Source of the DNA: Mycobacterium terramassiliense
GTDB taxonomy: Bacteria; Actinomycetota; Actinomycetes; Mycobacteriales; Mycobacteriaceae
Assembly (NCBI RefSeq): GCF_900157385.1
Contig: NZ_LT717698.1
Location: 293,312-357,311, forward strand
Length of the DNA stretch: 64,000 nucleotides
Reading direction: 5' to 3'
Part shown: piece by piece, positions 12,332-29,126 of the stretch
How the letters are laid out: every line of letters starts with the position of its first letter
How positions within the stretch are numbered: position 1 is the stretch's first letter
Program-made: the position numbers and the translations under genes
Notes under the pieces: model-generated
What the model saw: the letters and a program-made list of their open reading frames with translations, nothing else
The model's database searches: none
Told to the model about the DNA's origin: nothing

Positions 12332-13447
12332 TCAGTGCCACCGAAGTAGCACGAGTTCAGAACAGAATCCCGGACCCATCGCCAGCATCAGGCCCGGGCT
12401 GCCGCTGGGCGGCTTTTTGGCGATGGTGTCACGCAGCACGTGCAGCACCGACGCCGACGAGAGGTTGCCGATCTCGCCGAGCGAGCGCCAGGTCAGCTCG
12501 AGCGCCTGCGGCGGCAGGTCGAGGCTCGCGTTGATCGCCTCGATGACCTTGGGACCGCCGGGGTGGCTCACGAAGGCGCCGATGTCCGGGGTGCTCAGGC
12601 CGTGCGCACCCAGAAACCCGCCGACGTCCTCGGCGATGTACTGCTCGACCACGGCGGCGACGTCCTTGGACAACACCAGCTCGAACCCGGCGCCGCCGAC
12701 GTCATATCCCATCGTGCGCAGCGAGTCCGGGTAGAGGTGGCTGCGCGAGTCGATGATGTCCGGGCCGCCCGCGGCGATCTGCCCGGCGCGCCGCTCACCG
12801 ACGGCCACCACCGCCCCGGCGCCGTCGGCGAACAGCGCGCTGCCGACCAGGCCGGCCAGCGACGGCTTGTAGCCGGGGTAGGTCATCGAGCACAGCTCGA
12901 CCGAGACCAGGGCCGCGACGCCGTCCGCGTCACCCCGCAGGTAATCGTGCAGGCGCGCCGGGCAGATCGCGACGCCGTCCGCGTCACCCCGCAGGTAATC
13001 GTGCAGGCGCGCCACCCCGGCCGCCCCCGCCACGCAGCCCAGGCCGAACAGCGGCACCCGCCGCACGTCGTCGCGCAGCCCGAGCCGCCCGGCGATCCGG
13101 GCGTCCAGCGACGGGACGGCGATCCCGGTGACGGTCGTCGTGATGAGGACATCGAGGTCCTGGGGCCGCAGCCCCGCGTCGCCCAGGGCACCCGAGAGGG
13201 CCTCACAACCGAGGTCCACGGCCTTGTCGATGAAGATCCGGTTCGCGCGGCCGAAGTCGGTCAGCGCGGGATACTGCTCCAGCGGCAGGACCAGGTGGCG
13301 GGCGTTGACCTTGGCGCTGGCGTGCAGCTGGCGGACGATGTCCTCGTAGTCCTCGAAACCGGGAATGCGGAGGAAGAAGTCGGTGAGCTCTCGCTGGGAA
13401 TAGCGGTGCGGCGGCAGCGCACCGAAGACTCCGGCGATGACGCTCAT
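12332..13447 (-). CDS. pks10: Type III polyketide synthase (chalcone synthase-like), with an 18-residue internal duplication
   Basis: A 371-residue CHS-fold synthase. The catalytic triad is visible: Cys138 in [10 protein letters not shown], His295 in SHPGGPK and Asn328 in EIGNLSS. Type III enzymes condense malonyl units on acyl-CoA starters without ACP. The start at 13447 (MSVIAGVFG) follows an AAGGGA site. It makes the protein 18 residues longer than the 353 I recall for M. tuberculosis Pks10, and those 18 match an in-frame tandem duplication (residues about 146-160 and 164-178, [15 protein letters not shown] twice) just after the catalytic Cys helix. The gene stands between argH and pks7, as in M. 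tuberculosis. Whether the insertion is tolerated cannot be judged from sequence. Pks11 is a close relative, but the position argues for Pks10. Confidence 0.92.
   Translation of the reverse strand: MSVIAGVFGALPPHRYSQRELTDFFLRIPGFEDYEDIVRQLHASAKVNARHLVLPLEQYPALTDFGRANRIFIDKAVDLGCEALSGALGDAGLRPQDLDVLITTTVTGIAVPSLDARIAGRLGLRDDVRRVPLFGLGCVAGAAGVARLHDYLRGDADGVAICPARLHDYLRGDADGVAALVSVELCSMTYPGYKPSLAGLVGSALFADGAGAVVAVGERRAGQIAAGGPDIIDSRSHLYPDSLRTMGYDVGGAGFELVLSKDVAAVVEQYIAEDVGGFLGAHGLSTPDIGAFVSHPGGPKVIEAINASLDLPPQALELTWRSLGEIGNLSSASVLHVLRDTIAKKPPSGSPGLMLAMGPGFCSELVLLRWH
12914..13013. repeat. In-frame 54-bp tandem duplication inside pks10
   Basis: Two 46-bp stretches, 12914-12959 and 12968-13013, are identical and offset by 54 bp (18 codons). 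The 8 bp between them carry the only distinct sequence and encode the ICP linker. Because the period is a multiple of three, the frame is kept. Confidence 0.95.
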
Positions 13448-13534
13448 TGGTCCCATCCCTTGGTGACGACGACATAGCCCGAGCGGTTCAACTCGATGCC
13501 ATAAGTTTGGAAGTTTAGCCGTTTGAAAACCGCC

Positions 13535-13546
13535 GGGCATATGCCC
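13535..13546. promoter_or_regulatory. 12-bp perfect palindrome between argH and pks10
   Basis: GGGCATATGCCC lies 4 nt before the high-coordinate side of the pks10 upstream region and directly downstream of the argH stop. It is perfectly symmetric with no T-run, so it looks more like a site for a dimeric regulator of pks10 than an intrinsic terminator. No bound factor is known to me. Confidence 0.35.
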
Positions 13547-13549
13547 AGG

Positions 13550-16256
<2,707 letters not shown>

Positions 16257-16268
16257 AGATCTCCTTAG

Positions 16269-18869
<2,601 letters not shown>

Positions 18870-18873
<4 letters not shown>

Positions 18874-19753
18874 GCCTTCACCACCTTCGTGCCCGTACCG
18901 GCGTCGGTGAAAAGCTCGACCAACACACAGTGTTCGACCCTCCCGTCGATGATGTGCGCGCTGGGCACACCCGCGGTGACGACCCGCAGGCAGGCCTCCA
19001 CCTTGGGGATCATCCCGGACTCCAGCGTCGGCAGCAGTTGCGCCAGCGCGACCGTGTCGATCTCGCTGACCAGCGAACCGCGGTCCGGCCAGCCGGTGTA
19101 GAGGCCCTCGACATCGGTGAGCATCAGCAGCTTTTCGGCTCCCAGGGCCTCGGCCAGCGCCGCCGCGGCGGTGTCGGCGTTGATGTTGTGCACCACACCC
19201 TCCGCGTCGGGCGCGAGCGTCGAAACCACCGGAATGCGCCGCGCCGCAATCAGATCCAGCACCGCGGCGGTGTTGACCTCGTCGACGTCGCCGACCAGGC
19301 CGATGTCGGTGGCCACGCCGTCGACGGTGACGCTGCGCCGCACCGCGGTGAACAGTTGCGCGTCCTCGCCGGTGATGCCGACGGCGTAGGGTCCATGCGC
19401 GTTGATCAGGTTGACCAGCTCCCGGCCCACCTGCCCGAACAGCACCATCCGCGCCACGTCGAGCACTTCCGGTGTGGTGACGCGGAATCCGCCCTTGAAG
19501 TCGCCGTCGATGCCGAGCCGCCGCAGCATCGCGGTGATCTGTGGCCCGCCGCCGTGCACGACGACGGGATGGATGCCGCAGTTGCGCAGGAACGCCATGT
19601 CGGCCGCAAACGCGCGGCGCAGCGCGTCGTCGGTCATGGCGTTGCCGCCGTATTTGATGACGACGATCTTGCCGTGCAGCTGCTTGAGCCACGGCAGGGC
19701 TTCCGCCAACACCTGGGCCTTGACCCCCGTGGGCAGCGCGTCGACGCGGACGG

Positions 19754-19757
<4 letters not shown>
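18870..19757 (-). CDS. argB: Acetylglutamate kinase
   Basis: This 295-residue amino acid kinase phosphorylates N-acetylglutamate, the usual feedback-controlled step. Motifs are KYGGNAM near residue 35 and VHGGGPQI near 70, which hold ATP and substrate. The ATG at 19757 ([10 protein letters not shown]) overlaps the argJ stop in ATGA; longer in-frame extensions up to 20363 lie inside argJ. The length matches M. tuberculosis ArgB (294). Confidence 0.97.
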
Positions 19758-22005
<2,248 letters not shown>

Positions 22006-22015
22006 TCACCCGATT

Positions 22016-22031
22016 CTGCATGGTTATGCAG
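22016..22031 (-). promoter_or_regulatory. ARG box (ArgR operator) upstream of argC
   Basis: The 16-bp palindrome CTGCATAACCATGCAG (minus strand) lies 11-26 nt before the argC ATG. It has 6-bp arms around AACC. The TGCAT-N4-ATGCA core is the form expected of actinobacterial ARG boxes, and argR is encoded in the same operon. It probably overlaps the promoter or the start of the transcript, a position suited to repression. Confidence 0.75.
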
Positions 22032-22148
22032 CGGTTTGCAAATCCATTCCGCCGCCGCCGGGGCGGCGTGCGCCCAGGAGATCGTGTCGGGCAAAGGCTC
22101 CGCTTCGGGAGAGCGAGGGCCTACACGAGTCTCCTGGGCGCCACCGGT

Positions 22149-25100
22149 CTATCCGCTGACCCCGATGCCCAAGCTCGCGTTCAGGGCGGCCTGCAGCGAA
22201 AGCAGCAGGTTGCTCAGGGCGAGGGACAACGAAGCGCCCAGCGCGCCCCCGGCCTGCGCGAGTCCTCCGGTGACACCGGAGATGCCCGTCACCAGCGCCG
22301 AACCGAGGTTGACCAGGCCCGGGAACCCAACGGCCAGGGTCGAGGAGAAGCCGTTGCTGAGCGCGCCGCCAATTTGGGCCGCGGTGTTCTCCCAGATGTT
22401 CGCGAGCGCCGCCCCCGTCCCCGTCAGCCCGGACAGACCGCCGGCCAGGCTGCCGCCCAGGGTTTCCAGGCCCCCGACCACACCCGACAGGCCACCGGTC
22501 AGTCCGGCGACCAGGTCCGCGCCGGCGTTCGCCAGACCCGCACCGAGGGTGGCCGACAGGGCGGCGTTGATGGACACCATCAGGTTCGGCAGGTTCAGTG
22601 CGGGCAGCGAGGCCAGGAATGTGGCCGCCAGGTTTTCGCCGGTCTGGATCGCTCCGTTGATGCCCGCCGCGACGTTGCCGGCCAGGTTGCCCAGGTTGGC
22701 AGCGAAGTTGGCGGCCAGCGTCTCGCCCGTCTGGATCAACCCGTTGAGGCTGGCGCCCAGGTTCAGGCTGCCCGACAGTGCCGCGTTCAGCGACGCCCCC
22801 AGCCCGTTGAGGGCCGCGCCCAGCGATCCGCCGAAGGACGCGCCCAACCCGTTGAGGGCCGCCGACAGCTGCACACCCAGCGCACCCAGGTTCGGGAACG
22901 TCAGCGCCGGCAGACCCGGCAGCGACGCCAGGAAGTTCGCCGCCAGGTTGGCGCCGGTCTGCAGCGCCCCGTTGAGACCGGCCGCGAAGTTTGCGGCCAG
23001 GTTCTCACCGGTCTGGATCAGCCCGCCGAGGTTGGCGCCCAGGTTAAGTCCACCGTTGAGCGCCGCGTTCAGCGACGCACTCAGGTTGGCGCCCAAGCCA
23101 TTCAGCGCCGCGCCGAGTTGCACACCCAGCGCACCCAGGTTCGGGAACGTCAGCGCCGGCAGACCCGGCAGGGAGGCCAGGAAGTTCGCCGCCAGGTTCG
23201 CTCCGGTCTGCAGCGCCCCATTCAGGCCCGCCGCGAAGTTGCCGGCCAGGTTGCCCAGGTTGGCCGCAAAGTTCGCCGCCAGGGTCTCACCGGTCTGCAG
23301 CAACCCGCCCAGGTTGGCACCCAGGTTCAGGCTGCCGTTCAGCGCCGCGCTCAGCGAGGCGCCCAGGCCGTTGAGCGCCGCGGACAGCTGAACACCCAAC
23401 GCCCCCAGGTTCGGGAAGGTCAGCGCCAACGACGGCAGACCCGGCAACGAGGCGAGGAAGTTGGCCGCCAGCGTCTCGCCGGTCTGGATGGCCCCGTTGA
23501 GGCCCGCGGCGAAGTTGCCGGCCAGGTTCTCACCGGCCTGGATCAACCCGCCCAGGTTGGCACCCAGGTTCAGGCCGCCATTCAGCGCCGCGTTCAACGA
23601 CGCACTCAGGTTGGCGCCCAACCCATTCAGCGCCGCCGACAGCTCCACACCCAACGAACCCAGGTTCGGGAACGTCAGCGCCGGCAGACCCGGCAACGAG
23701 GCCAGGAAGTTGGCCGCCAACGTCTCGCCGGTCTGAAGAGCCCCGTTGAGACCCGCCCCGATGTTGGCGGCCAAGTTGTTCAGCCCGGCGGCGAAGTTGG
23801 CCGCCAGGTTCGCACCGGTCTGCAGCAGACCACCCAGGTTCAGCCCGCCGTTCAGCATCGCGTTCAGCGACGCACTGAGGTTGGCGCCCAAGCCATTCAG
23901 GGCCGCCGACAGCTCCACACCCAGCGCACCCAGGTTCGGGAAGGTCAGCGCCAACGACGGCAGACCCGGCAGCGACGCCAGGAAGTTACCCGCCAGCGTG
24001 GCACCGGTCTGCAGCGCCCCGTTCAGGCCCGCCCCGATGTTGGCGGCCAGGTTCTCACCGGCCTGGATCAACCCGCCGAGGTTGGCACCCAGGTTCAGGC
24101 TGCCATTCAGCGCCGCGTTCAGCGACGCACTCAGGTTGGCGCCCAACCCATTCAGCGCCGCCGACAGCTCCACACCCAACGCACCCAGGTTCGGGAACGT
24201 CAGCGCCGGCAGACCCGGCAACGAGGCCAGGAAGTTACCCGCCAGCGTCGCGCCCGTCTGCAGCGCCCCGTTGATTTCAGCGCTCAGCGCGCCCAACGAC
24301 AGCGTGAGCGAGGGCAGGCCCGGGAACGTGAACGGCGGGAGGCCCGGCAACGTGATGCCGCCCGACAACAACGCGTTCAGCGCCGCGCTGAGCTCACCAC
24401 CGAGCGCACCCAGCGACAGCGTGAGCGAGGGCAGGCCCGGGAACGTGATCGGTGGGAGGCCCGGCAAGGTCAAGCTGCCCGACAGTAGGGCATTCAGGCC
24501 CGCGCCGAGGTTCGTTCCGAGGCTGCCGGCCAGGTTGCCCAGGTTGGCCGCGAAGTTGGCCGCCAGCGTCTCACCGGTCTGGATCAACCCGTTGAGGTTG
24601 GCACCCAGGTTCAGGCTGCCGTTCAGCGCCGCGTTCAGCGACGCACTCAGGTTGGCGCCCAACCCATTCAGCGCCGCCGACAGCTCCACACCCAGCGCAC
24701 CCAGGTTCGGGAACGTCAGCGCCGGCAGACCCGGCAACGAGGCGAGGAAGTTACCCGCCAGCGTCGCACCGGTCTGCAGCGCCCCGTTCAGGCCCGCCGC
24801 GAAGTTACCGGCCAGGTTCCCCAGGTTGGCCGCAAAGTTGGCCGCCAGGGTCTCACCGGTCTGCAGCAACCCGCCCAGGTTGGCACCCAGGTTCAGGCTG
24901 CCGTTCAGCGCCGCGTTCAACGACGCGCTCAGCCCGTTGAGGGCCGCCGACAGCTGAACACCCAGCGCCCCCAGGTTCGGGAACGTCAGCGCCGGCAGGC
25001 CCGGCAGCGACGCGAGGAAGTTGGCCGCCAGCGTCTCGCCGGTCTGGATGGCCCCGTTAAGACCCGCCCCGATGTTGGCGGCCAGGTTCTCACCGGCCTG

Positions 25101-27101
25101 GATCAACCCGCCCAGGTTGGCACCCAGGTTCAGGCCGCCGTTCAGCGCCGCGTTCAACGACGCACTCAGGTTGGCGCCCAACCCATTCAGCGCCGCCGAC
25201 AGCTCCACACCCAGCGCACCCAGGTTCGGGAACGTCAGCGCCGGCAGACCCGGCAACGAGGCCAGGAAGTTCCCCGCCAGCGTCGCACCGGTCTGCAGCG
25301 CCCCGTTCAGGCCCGCCGCGAAGTTACCGGCCAGGTTGCCCAGGTTGGCCGCAAAGTTCGCGGCAAGAGTCTCACCGGTCTGCAGCAGACCACCCAGGTT
25401 CAGGCCGCCGTTCAGCATCGCGTTCAGCGACGCACTGAGGTTGGCGCCCAAGCCATTCAGGGCCGCCGACAGCTCCACCCCCAACGCGCCCAGGTTCGGG
25501 AAGGTCAGCGCCAACGACGGCAGACCCGGCAGCGACGCCAGGAAGTTACCGGCCAGGGTCGCTCCCGTCTGCAAGGCCCCGTTGAGTCCGGCGCCGATGT
25601 TGGCGGCGAGGTTCTCACCGGCCTGGAGCAGCCCACCGAGGTTGGCACCCAGGTTCAGGCTGCCGTTCAGCGCCGCGTTCAACGAGGCACTCAGGCCGTT
25701 GAGGGCCGCCGACAGCTGAACACCCAGCGCCCCCAGGTTCGGGAAGGTCAGCGCCAACGACGGCAGGCCCGGCAGCGAGGCAAGGAAGTTGGCCGCCAGC
25801 GTCTCGCCGGTCTGGATGGCCCCGTTGAGGCCGGCGCCCAGGTTGGCTGCCAGGTTCTCGCCGGCCTGGAGCAGCCCACCGAGGTTGGCGCCCAGGTTGA
25901 GGCCGCCATTCAGCGCCGCGTTCAACGACGCACTCAGGTTGGCGCCCAACCCATTCAGCGCCGCCGACAGCTCCACACCCAACGAACCCAGGTTCGGAAT
26001 CGTCAGCGCCGGCAGACCCGGCAACGAGGCCAGGAAGTTACCCGCCAACGTCGCGCCCGTCTGCAGCGCCCCGTTCAGGCCCGCCGCGAAGTTACCGGCC
26101 AGGTTGCCCAGGTTGGCCGCAAAGTTCGCGGCAAGAGTCTCACCGGTCTGCAGCAGACTACCCAGGTTCAGCCCGCCATTGAGCGCGGCGTTCAGCGACG
26201 CACTGAGGTTGGCGCCCAAGCCATTCAGGGCCGCCGACAGCTCCACACCCAGCGCACCCAGGTTCGGGAACGTCAGCGCCGGCAGACCCGGCAACGACGC
26301 CAGGAAGTTACCCGCCAGCGTCGCACCGGTCTGCAAGGCCCCATTCAGGCCCGCGCCGAGGTTGCCGGCCAAATTACCCAGGCCGTTGAGGCCGGCCGCC
26401 AGGTTGGCCGCCAATCCGCTCAGGCTGCCACCCAGGCTGGCGGACAACGCGGCGCCGAGGTCGAGACCGAAGTTGGCGTTCAGCAGGGCGTTGAGCGCCG
26501 CGTTGGCCTGGGCGAGCATCTGAGCACCCATGGCCGATAGCGCGGCCCCGCTGTTCTCCAGGGCGAGTCCGGCCTGAATGATGGCGTTGCCCGTCTGGAC
26601 CATCCCGTTGCCGATGCCGGACAGGATGAAACCGCCTGTCTGGAAGGCGAGTCCGCCGAGCCCGGCGCCGAGGAGGGTCTCTAGCGTAGCGCCGAGAGAC
26701 GCTCCCAGGCTGCTGCTCAGGCCGGCCGATAGGGATCCGCTGATCGCGGCGCCAAACCCGGAAATCGCGCCGCCCAGTTCGGCCGCCAGGTTCCCGCCGC
26801 CCGAGAGCAGCGCGGCGCCGTTGGCGATTTCGGCCCCCGCGTACGCGGCCGCGCCGCTACTCAAAGCGCCGACAAAGGCGTTGTGGAACGCCGCGACTTC
26901 GGCGTTCAGTGCTTGATACTCCTGGCCGAAGTTGCCGAACAGCGATGCGATCGCGGTCGACACCTCATCCGCCGCGGCGGGCGCCAGGCTGGTTGTCGGG
27001 GCGAATATGGCTTGAGTGACCTCGTCCAGTGCTGAACGGATACCTGCGAGATCTTGGGCGGCCACCTCGACAAGATCCGGAACTGCGACCACAAAAGACA
27101 T
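22149..27101 (-). CDS. Very large PE-family protein with long Leu/Asn/Ala/Gly repeats
   Basis: A 1650-residue PE protein. Residues 1 to about 95 are a canonical PE domain (MSFVVAVPDLVEVAAQDLAG) ending in the type VII secretion signal YAGAE. Then come a Gly/Ser/Ala linker with a TGGFILSGIGNG-type segment, and about 13 long repeats (residues about 247-1507) marked by FLASLPGLP, FPNLGALGVELSAALNGL and NLSASLNAALNGGLNLG. The C-terminal 140 residues are non-repetitive, GL-rich and end in LGIGVSG. It is not a PGRS protein: GGAGGN-type triplets are absent. It occupies the place of PE_PGRS30 in M. tuberculosis. The start at 27101 follows GGGGAG by 6 nt; an ATG two codons upstream is possible. Likely exported by an ESX system; function unknown. 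Confidence 0.9.
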   Translation of the reverse strand: MSFVVAVPDLVEVAAQDLAGIRSALDEVTQAIFAPTTSLAPAAADEVSTAIASLFGNFGQEYQALNAEVAAFHNAFVGALSSGAAAYAGAEIANGAALLSGGGNLAAELGGAISGFGAAISGSLSAGLSSSLGASLGATLETLLGAGLGGLAFQTGGFILSGIGNGMVQTGNAIIQAGLALENSGAALSAMGAQMLAQANAALNALLNANFGLDLGAALSASLGGSLSGLAANLAAGLNGLGNLAGNLGAGLNGALQTGATLAGNFLASLPGLPALTFPNLGALGVELSAALNGLGANLSASLNAALNGGLNLGSLLQTGETLAANFAANLGNLAGNFAAGLNGALQTGATLAGNFLASLPGLPALTIPNLGSLGVELSAALNGLGANLSASLNAALNGGLNLGANLGGLLQAGENLAANLGAGLNGAIQTGETLAANFLASLPGLPSLALTFPNLGALGVQLSAALNGLSASLNAALNGSLNLGANLGGLLQAGENLAANIGAGLNGALQTGATLAGNFLASLPGLPSLALTFPNLGALGVELSAALNGLGANLSASLNAMLNGGLNLGGLLQTGETLAANFAANLGNLAGNFAAGLNGALQTGATLAGNFLASLPGLPALTFPNLGALGVELSAALNGLGANLSASLNAALNGGLNLGANLGGLIQAGENLAANIGAGLNGAIQTGETLAANFLASLPGLPALTFPNLGALGVQLSAALNGLSASLNAALNGSLNLGANLGGLLQTGETLAANFAANLGNLAGNFAAGLNGALQTGATLAGNFLASLPGLPALTFPNLGALGVELSAALNGLGANLSASLNAALNGSLNLGANLNGLIQTGETLAANFAANLGNLAGSLGTNLGAGLNALLSGSLTLPGLPPITFPGLPSLTLSLGALGGELSAALNALLSGGITLPGLPPFTFPGLPSLTLSLGALSAEINGALQTGATLAGNFLASLPGLPALTFPNLGALGVELSAALNGLGANLSASLNAALNGSLNLGANLGGLIQAGENLAANIGAGLNGALQTGATLAGNFLASLPGLPSLALTFPNLGALGVELSAALNGLGANLSASLNAMLNGGLNLGGLLQTGANLAANFAAGLNNLAANIGAGLNGALQTGETLAANFLASLPGLPALTFPNLGSLGVELSAALNGLGANLSASLNAALNGGLNLGANLGGLIQAGENLAGNFAAGLNGAIQTGETLAANFLASLPGLPSLALTFPNLGALGVQLSAALNGLGASLSAALNGSLNLGANLGGLLQTGETLAANFAANLGNLAGNFAAGLNGALQTGANLAANFLASLPGLPALTFPNLGALGVQLGAALNGLGANLSASLNAALNGGLNLGANLGGLIQTGENLAANFAAGLNGALQTGANLAANFLASLPGLPALTFPNLGALGVQLSAALNGLGASFGGSLGAALNGLGASLNAALSGSLNLGASLNGLIQTGETLAANFAANLGNLAGNVAAGINGAIQTGENLAATFLASLPALNLPNLMVSINAALSATLGAGLANAGADLVAGLTGGLSGVVGGLETLGGSLAGGLSGLTGTGAALANIWENTAAQIGGALSNGFSSTLAVGFPGLVNLGSALVTGISGVTGGLAQAGGALGASLSLALSNLLLSLQAALNASLGIGVSG
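22580..26360. repeat. Tandem coding repeat block of the large PE gene
   Basis: About 13 full units and one decayed unit (FLASLPALNLPNL at the 3' end), each about 80-100 codons and often differing by only a few bases. Two shorter variant units (LPGLPPITFPGLPSLTLSLG and a sibling, near 24290-24480) interrupt the series. Units alternate between ELS/QLS and QTGATLAGN/QTGETLAAN versions, so the array looks shuffled by unequal recombination. Copy number is likely to vary between strains and assemblies may collapse it. Confidence 0.9.
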
Positions 27102-27167
27102 GTTCATCTCCCCACGCGAATGAACGACATATATACGTTTATGAGCCCGAATAATCGAGGCAAGGTG

Positions 27168-27173
27168 AGCGTA
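27168..27173 (-). promoter_or_regulatory. Candidate -10 element for the large PE gene
   Basis: TACGCT on the minus strand fits TANNNT and is followed by CACC. The same TANNCTCA context occurs upstream of three other PE genes in this cluster (30753, 32470, 34374). It would give a leader of about 60 nt. Confidence 0.4.
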
Positions 27174-27563
27174 AGGGCGTGCCAACTAGCACATTCGAAA
27201 ACCGCGGTTTTCATGAGACTCCGGCGCGTCTGCGTACCCTCCAGGCGTTTGCGCAACGGGACGGTGGTACCGAAATATGGTCCGTCCGAAGGCGTTTCCG
27301 CTGTTCGGCGCGGTCGTACGTAGTTGACGCGACGCGTCTGGTTGCTCCCGAAGTGGCGGGATGTGACGAACGCAATACTCGACACCGCACTGGGGCCGCT
27401 TTCCAATACCTTCAACCTCAAAACACCTGCAGCAGAGGCATTTTGGTCGGATTCGCGGGGATGTCAATTCTTTCGGTCGGGCAACCGTGCGCTCTAAGAA
27501 CCCAGATTTGGTGGGCCCGGGCGACCGTTTCCAGTAGACACGCCCCCGCGGCTTGGGTCAATG

Positions 27564-27589
27564 GAAAGCGCTGCATCCCAAACGCTTTC
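27564..27589 (-). terminator. 3' hairpin downstream of the PE gene at 27619
   Basis: GAAAGCG and CGCTTTC form a 7-bp stem with a 12-nt loop, 30-55 nt after the stop codon. There is no U-tract, so it may be a processing or stability hairpin rather than an intrinsic terminator. Confidence 0.35.
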
Positions 27590-27618
27590 TGTATACGTGT
27601 CAAATAGGCGCCGGTGCG

Positions 27619-28920
27619 CTAGAAGGTGAAAAGGGGCGGCGAGATCAGCGGCGCCGGTGCGGCCGGTGCGCCGATTGCCTGGGCCAGCTGTTGGGGCGCG
27701 TAGTTCACCAGGAACGGTAGGAGTCCGCTGAACGGAGTGCTGCCGGCGCCCAGGTTGATCGCAACCGGGGGCAAGGCGTCACCACCCAGCGCGGTGAGCG
27801 CCGCCGTCACCGGGTAGTACCCCGGCGGGTGCAGGATCCCGTCGAGCGGGAAGTCTGCGACCACCGTGACGTTCAATAGGTCCGCCATCGCTGGTCCTGT
27901 CAGGCTCGAAAGGTTCAACGCGTAAGGGAAAGTCGCCTGCCCGTTGAGGAAGCCGTCGGCGATGTAGGCGGGAGCATCGATGAGGGCGGCGAACGCCGTG
28001 GCCCCATCCCCCGCCTGGACGGCGGACGTGAACAGCGATGCGGCATAACCGGCCGCCGCCAGCGTGGCCGCCGGCGGGCCTATCACGCTGGCGCCGAACA
28101 GCAGGGGCAACCCGACGACGTTGTCCAGGGCCAAATTGGGCGTGGGCAGCACCTGCTCCACCACCAAGGACGACGTGACACTGGTATTGGTCAGCGTTCC
28201 AACGACATTCGTGAAATTGCGCACGACGTCGCCGGGTATGGCGGACACCGGCTGGAAGTCTCCGGTTTGAATCGCCGTCGCGATCGCCTGCCCGTAGAGC
28301 ATCTGGTTTGCGACCAACTGCCGCAGCAACGGGAACGGGTCGGCCAACCAGGCGCCCGCGAGGGTGTTGAGGTTCGTCCACGTGTTGTAAACGAGCGCCT
28401 CGTACGGGCCGGCGATGCCGGTGAAGAAAGGGCCGGCGCCGGCTTGCATGTTAACGATTCCCGGCAGCATGGGATTCAGCGCGCCCGTCAACGAATTGGT
28501 AAGCCCGCCAAGGCTTGTCGGCAGGGCGGGGAGGGCGCCGACGCTCTCGGCCGCGGCCCCTAGCCCACCGGCCACCAACGGGGAGACCACGGTCGCCTGG
28601 GCGGGCGCGCTCATCGTGCTCGCCACGGCCTGCTCGGCGTTGGCGATCTCGGTGCTGATGTAAGCGGCGACACCGCCGTCGAGCAAGCTGACGAACTCGG
28701 CGTGAAACGCTTGCGCCTGGGCGCTAAGCCACTGGAATTCCCGGCCGAAGTCGCCGAATACGGCCGAGATGGCCGCCGAAACCTCGTCCGCCGCGGCGGG
28801 CACCACTCGCGTCGTCGGGGCCGCGGCGCTCGACGCCGCCTCGACCAGCAGCGCGCGGATGTCCGCCAAATCTTGGGCCGCCTGCAAGGCCGTTTCTGGT
28901 GCCACCGTCGCGAACGACAT
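27619..28920 (-). CDS. PE-family protein, paralogue A
   Basis: A 433-residue PE protein. The PE domain covers 1 to about 95 (MSFATVAPETALQAAQDLAD), ending in the export signal YISTE. The C-terminal part shares the cluster signatures: EALVYNTWTNLNTLAGAW, DPFPLLRQLVANQ, LIDAPAYIADGFLNGQ, and an end segment PQQLAQAIGAP. No GxSxG is seen, so it is not a PE-PPE esterase. GGGAGGAG lies before the ATG at 28920. Likely exported by type VII secretion and surface-associated; function unknown. It is the most diverged of the five paralogues and lacks the leader palindrome found before paralogues C-E. Confidence 0.9.
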   Translation of the reverse strand: MSFATVAPETALQAAQDLADIRALLVEAASSAAAPTTRVVPAAADEVSAAISAVFGDFGREFQWLSAQAQAFHAEFVSLLDGGVAAYISTEIANAEQAVASTMSAPAQATVVSPLVAGGLGAAAESVGALPALPTSLGGLTNSLTGALNPMLPGIVNMQAGAGPFFTGIAGPYEALVYNTWTNLNTLAGAWLADPFPLLRQLVANQMLYGQAIATAIQTGDFQPVSAIPGDVVRNFTNVVGTLTNTSVTSSLVVEQVLPTPNLALDNVVGLPLLFGASVIGPPAATLAAAGYAASLFTSAVQAGDGATAFAALIDAPAYIADGFLNGQATFPYALNLSSLTGPAMADLLNVTVVADFPLDGILHPPGYYPVTAALTALGGDALPPVAINLGAGSTPFSGLLPFLVNYAPQQLAQAIGAPAAPAPLISPPLFTF

Positions 28921-29126
28921 CGCAGCTCCTCCCGTCGAAACACCCACGGGGCTACCCGGTAAAAACCCAACTAAACGCGAGTTCAACAACGGCTGTTAGC
29001 GGAGCAGCAACCCGACGTTTGTATGGCGTTAGTGCCGACCGTGCTTCAGCTTTTTCCGGCGTGGAGCGCGAAGACCTACCGTTTGACGCAGGGCCGGACG
29101 CCGACTCGTGAAGCTCGGCACGGCGG

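Larger units (their letters stand above)
27102..27618. other. 517-bp intergenic region upstream of the large PE gene
   Basis: No convincing gene: the small open frames here lack ribosome-binding sites and PE-like or other recognisable sequence. It is visibly less GC-rich than its surroundings. It holds a candidate -10 element (27168-27173) for the large PE gene, an interrupted inverted repeat GGACGG...CCGTCC near 27258-27288, and a hairpin (27564-27589) just past the 3' end of the next PE gene. Confidence 0.6.

Noticed and set aside
22580..26360. CRISPR-like appearance of regularly spaced repeats
   Set aside because: Units are long, contiguous, in frame and lack unique spacers; they encode protein repeats. 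No cas genes are present.
27104..27607. Small open frames between two PE genes
   Set aside because: No ribosome-binding site, no coding bias like the neighbours, no recognisable sequence; overlapping frames on both strands.
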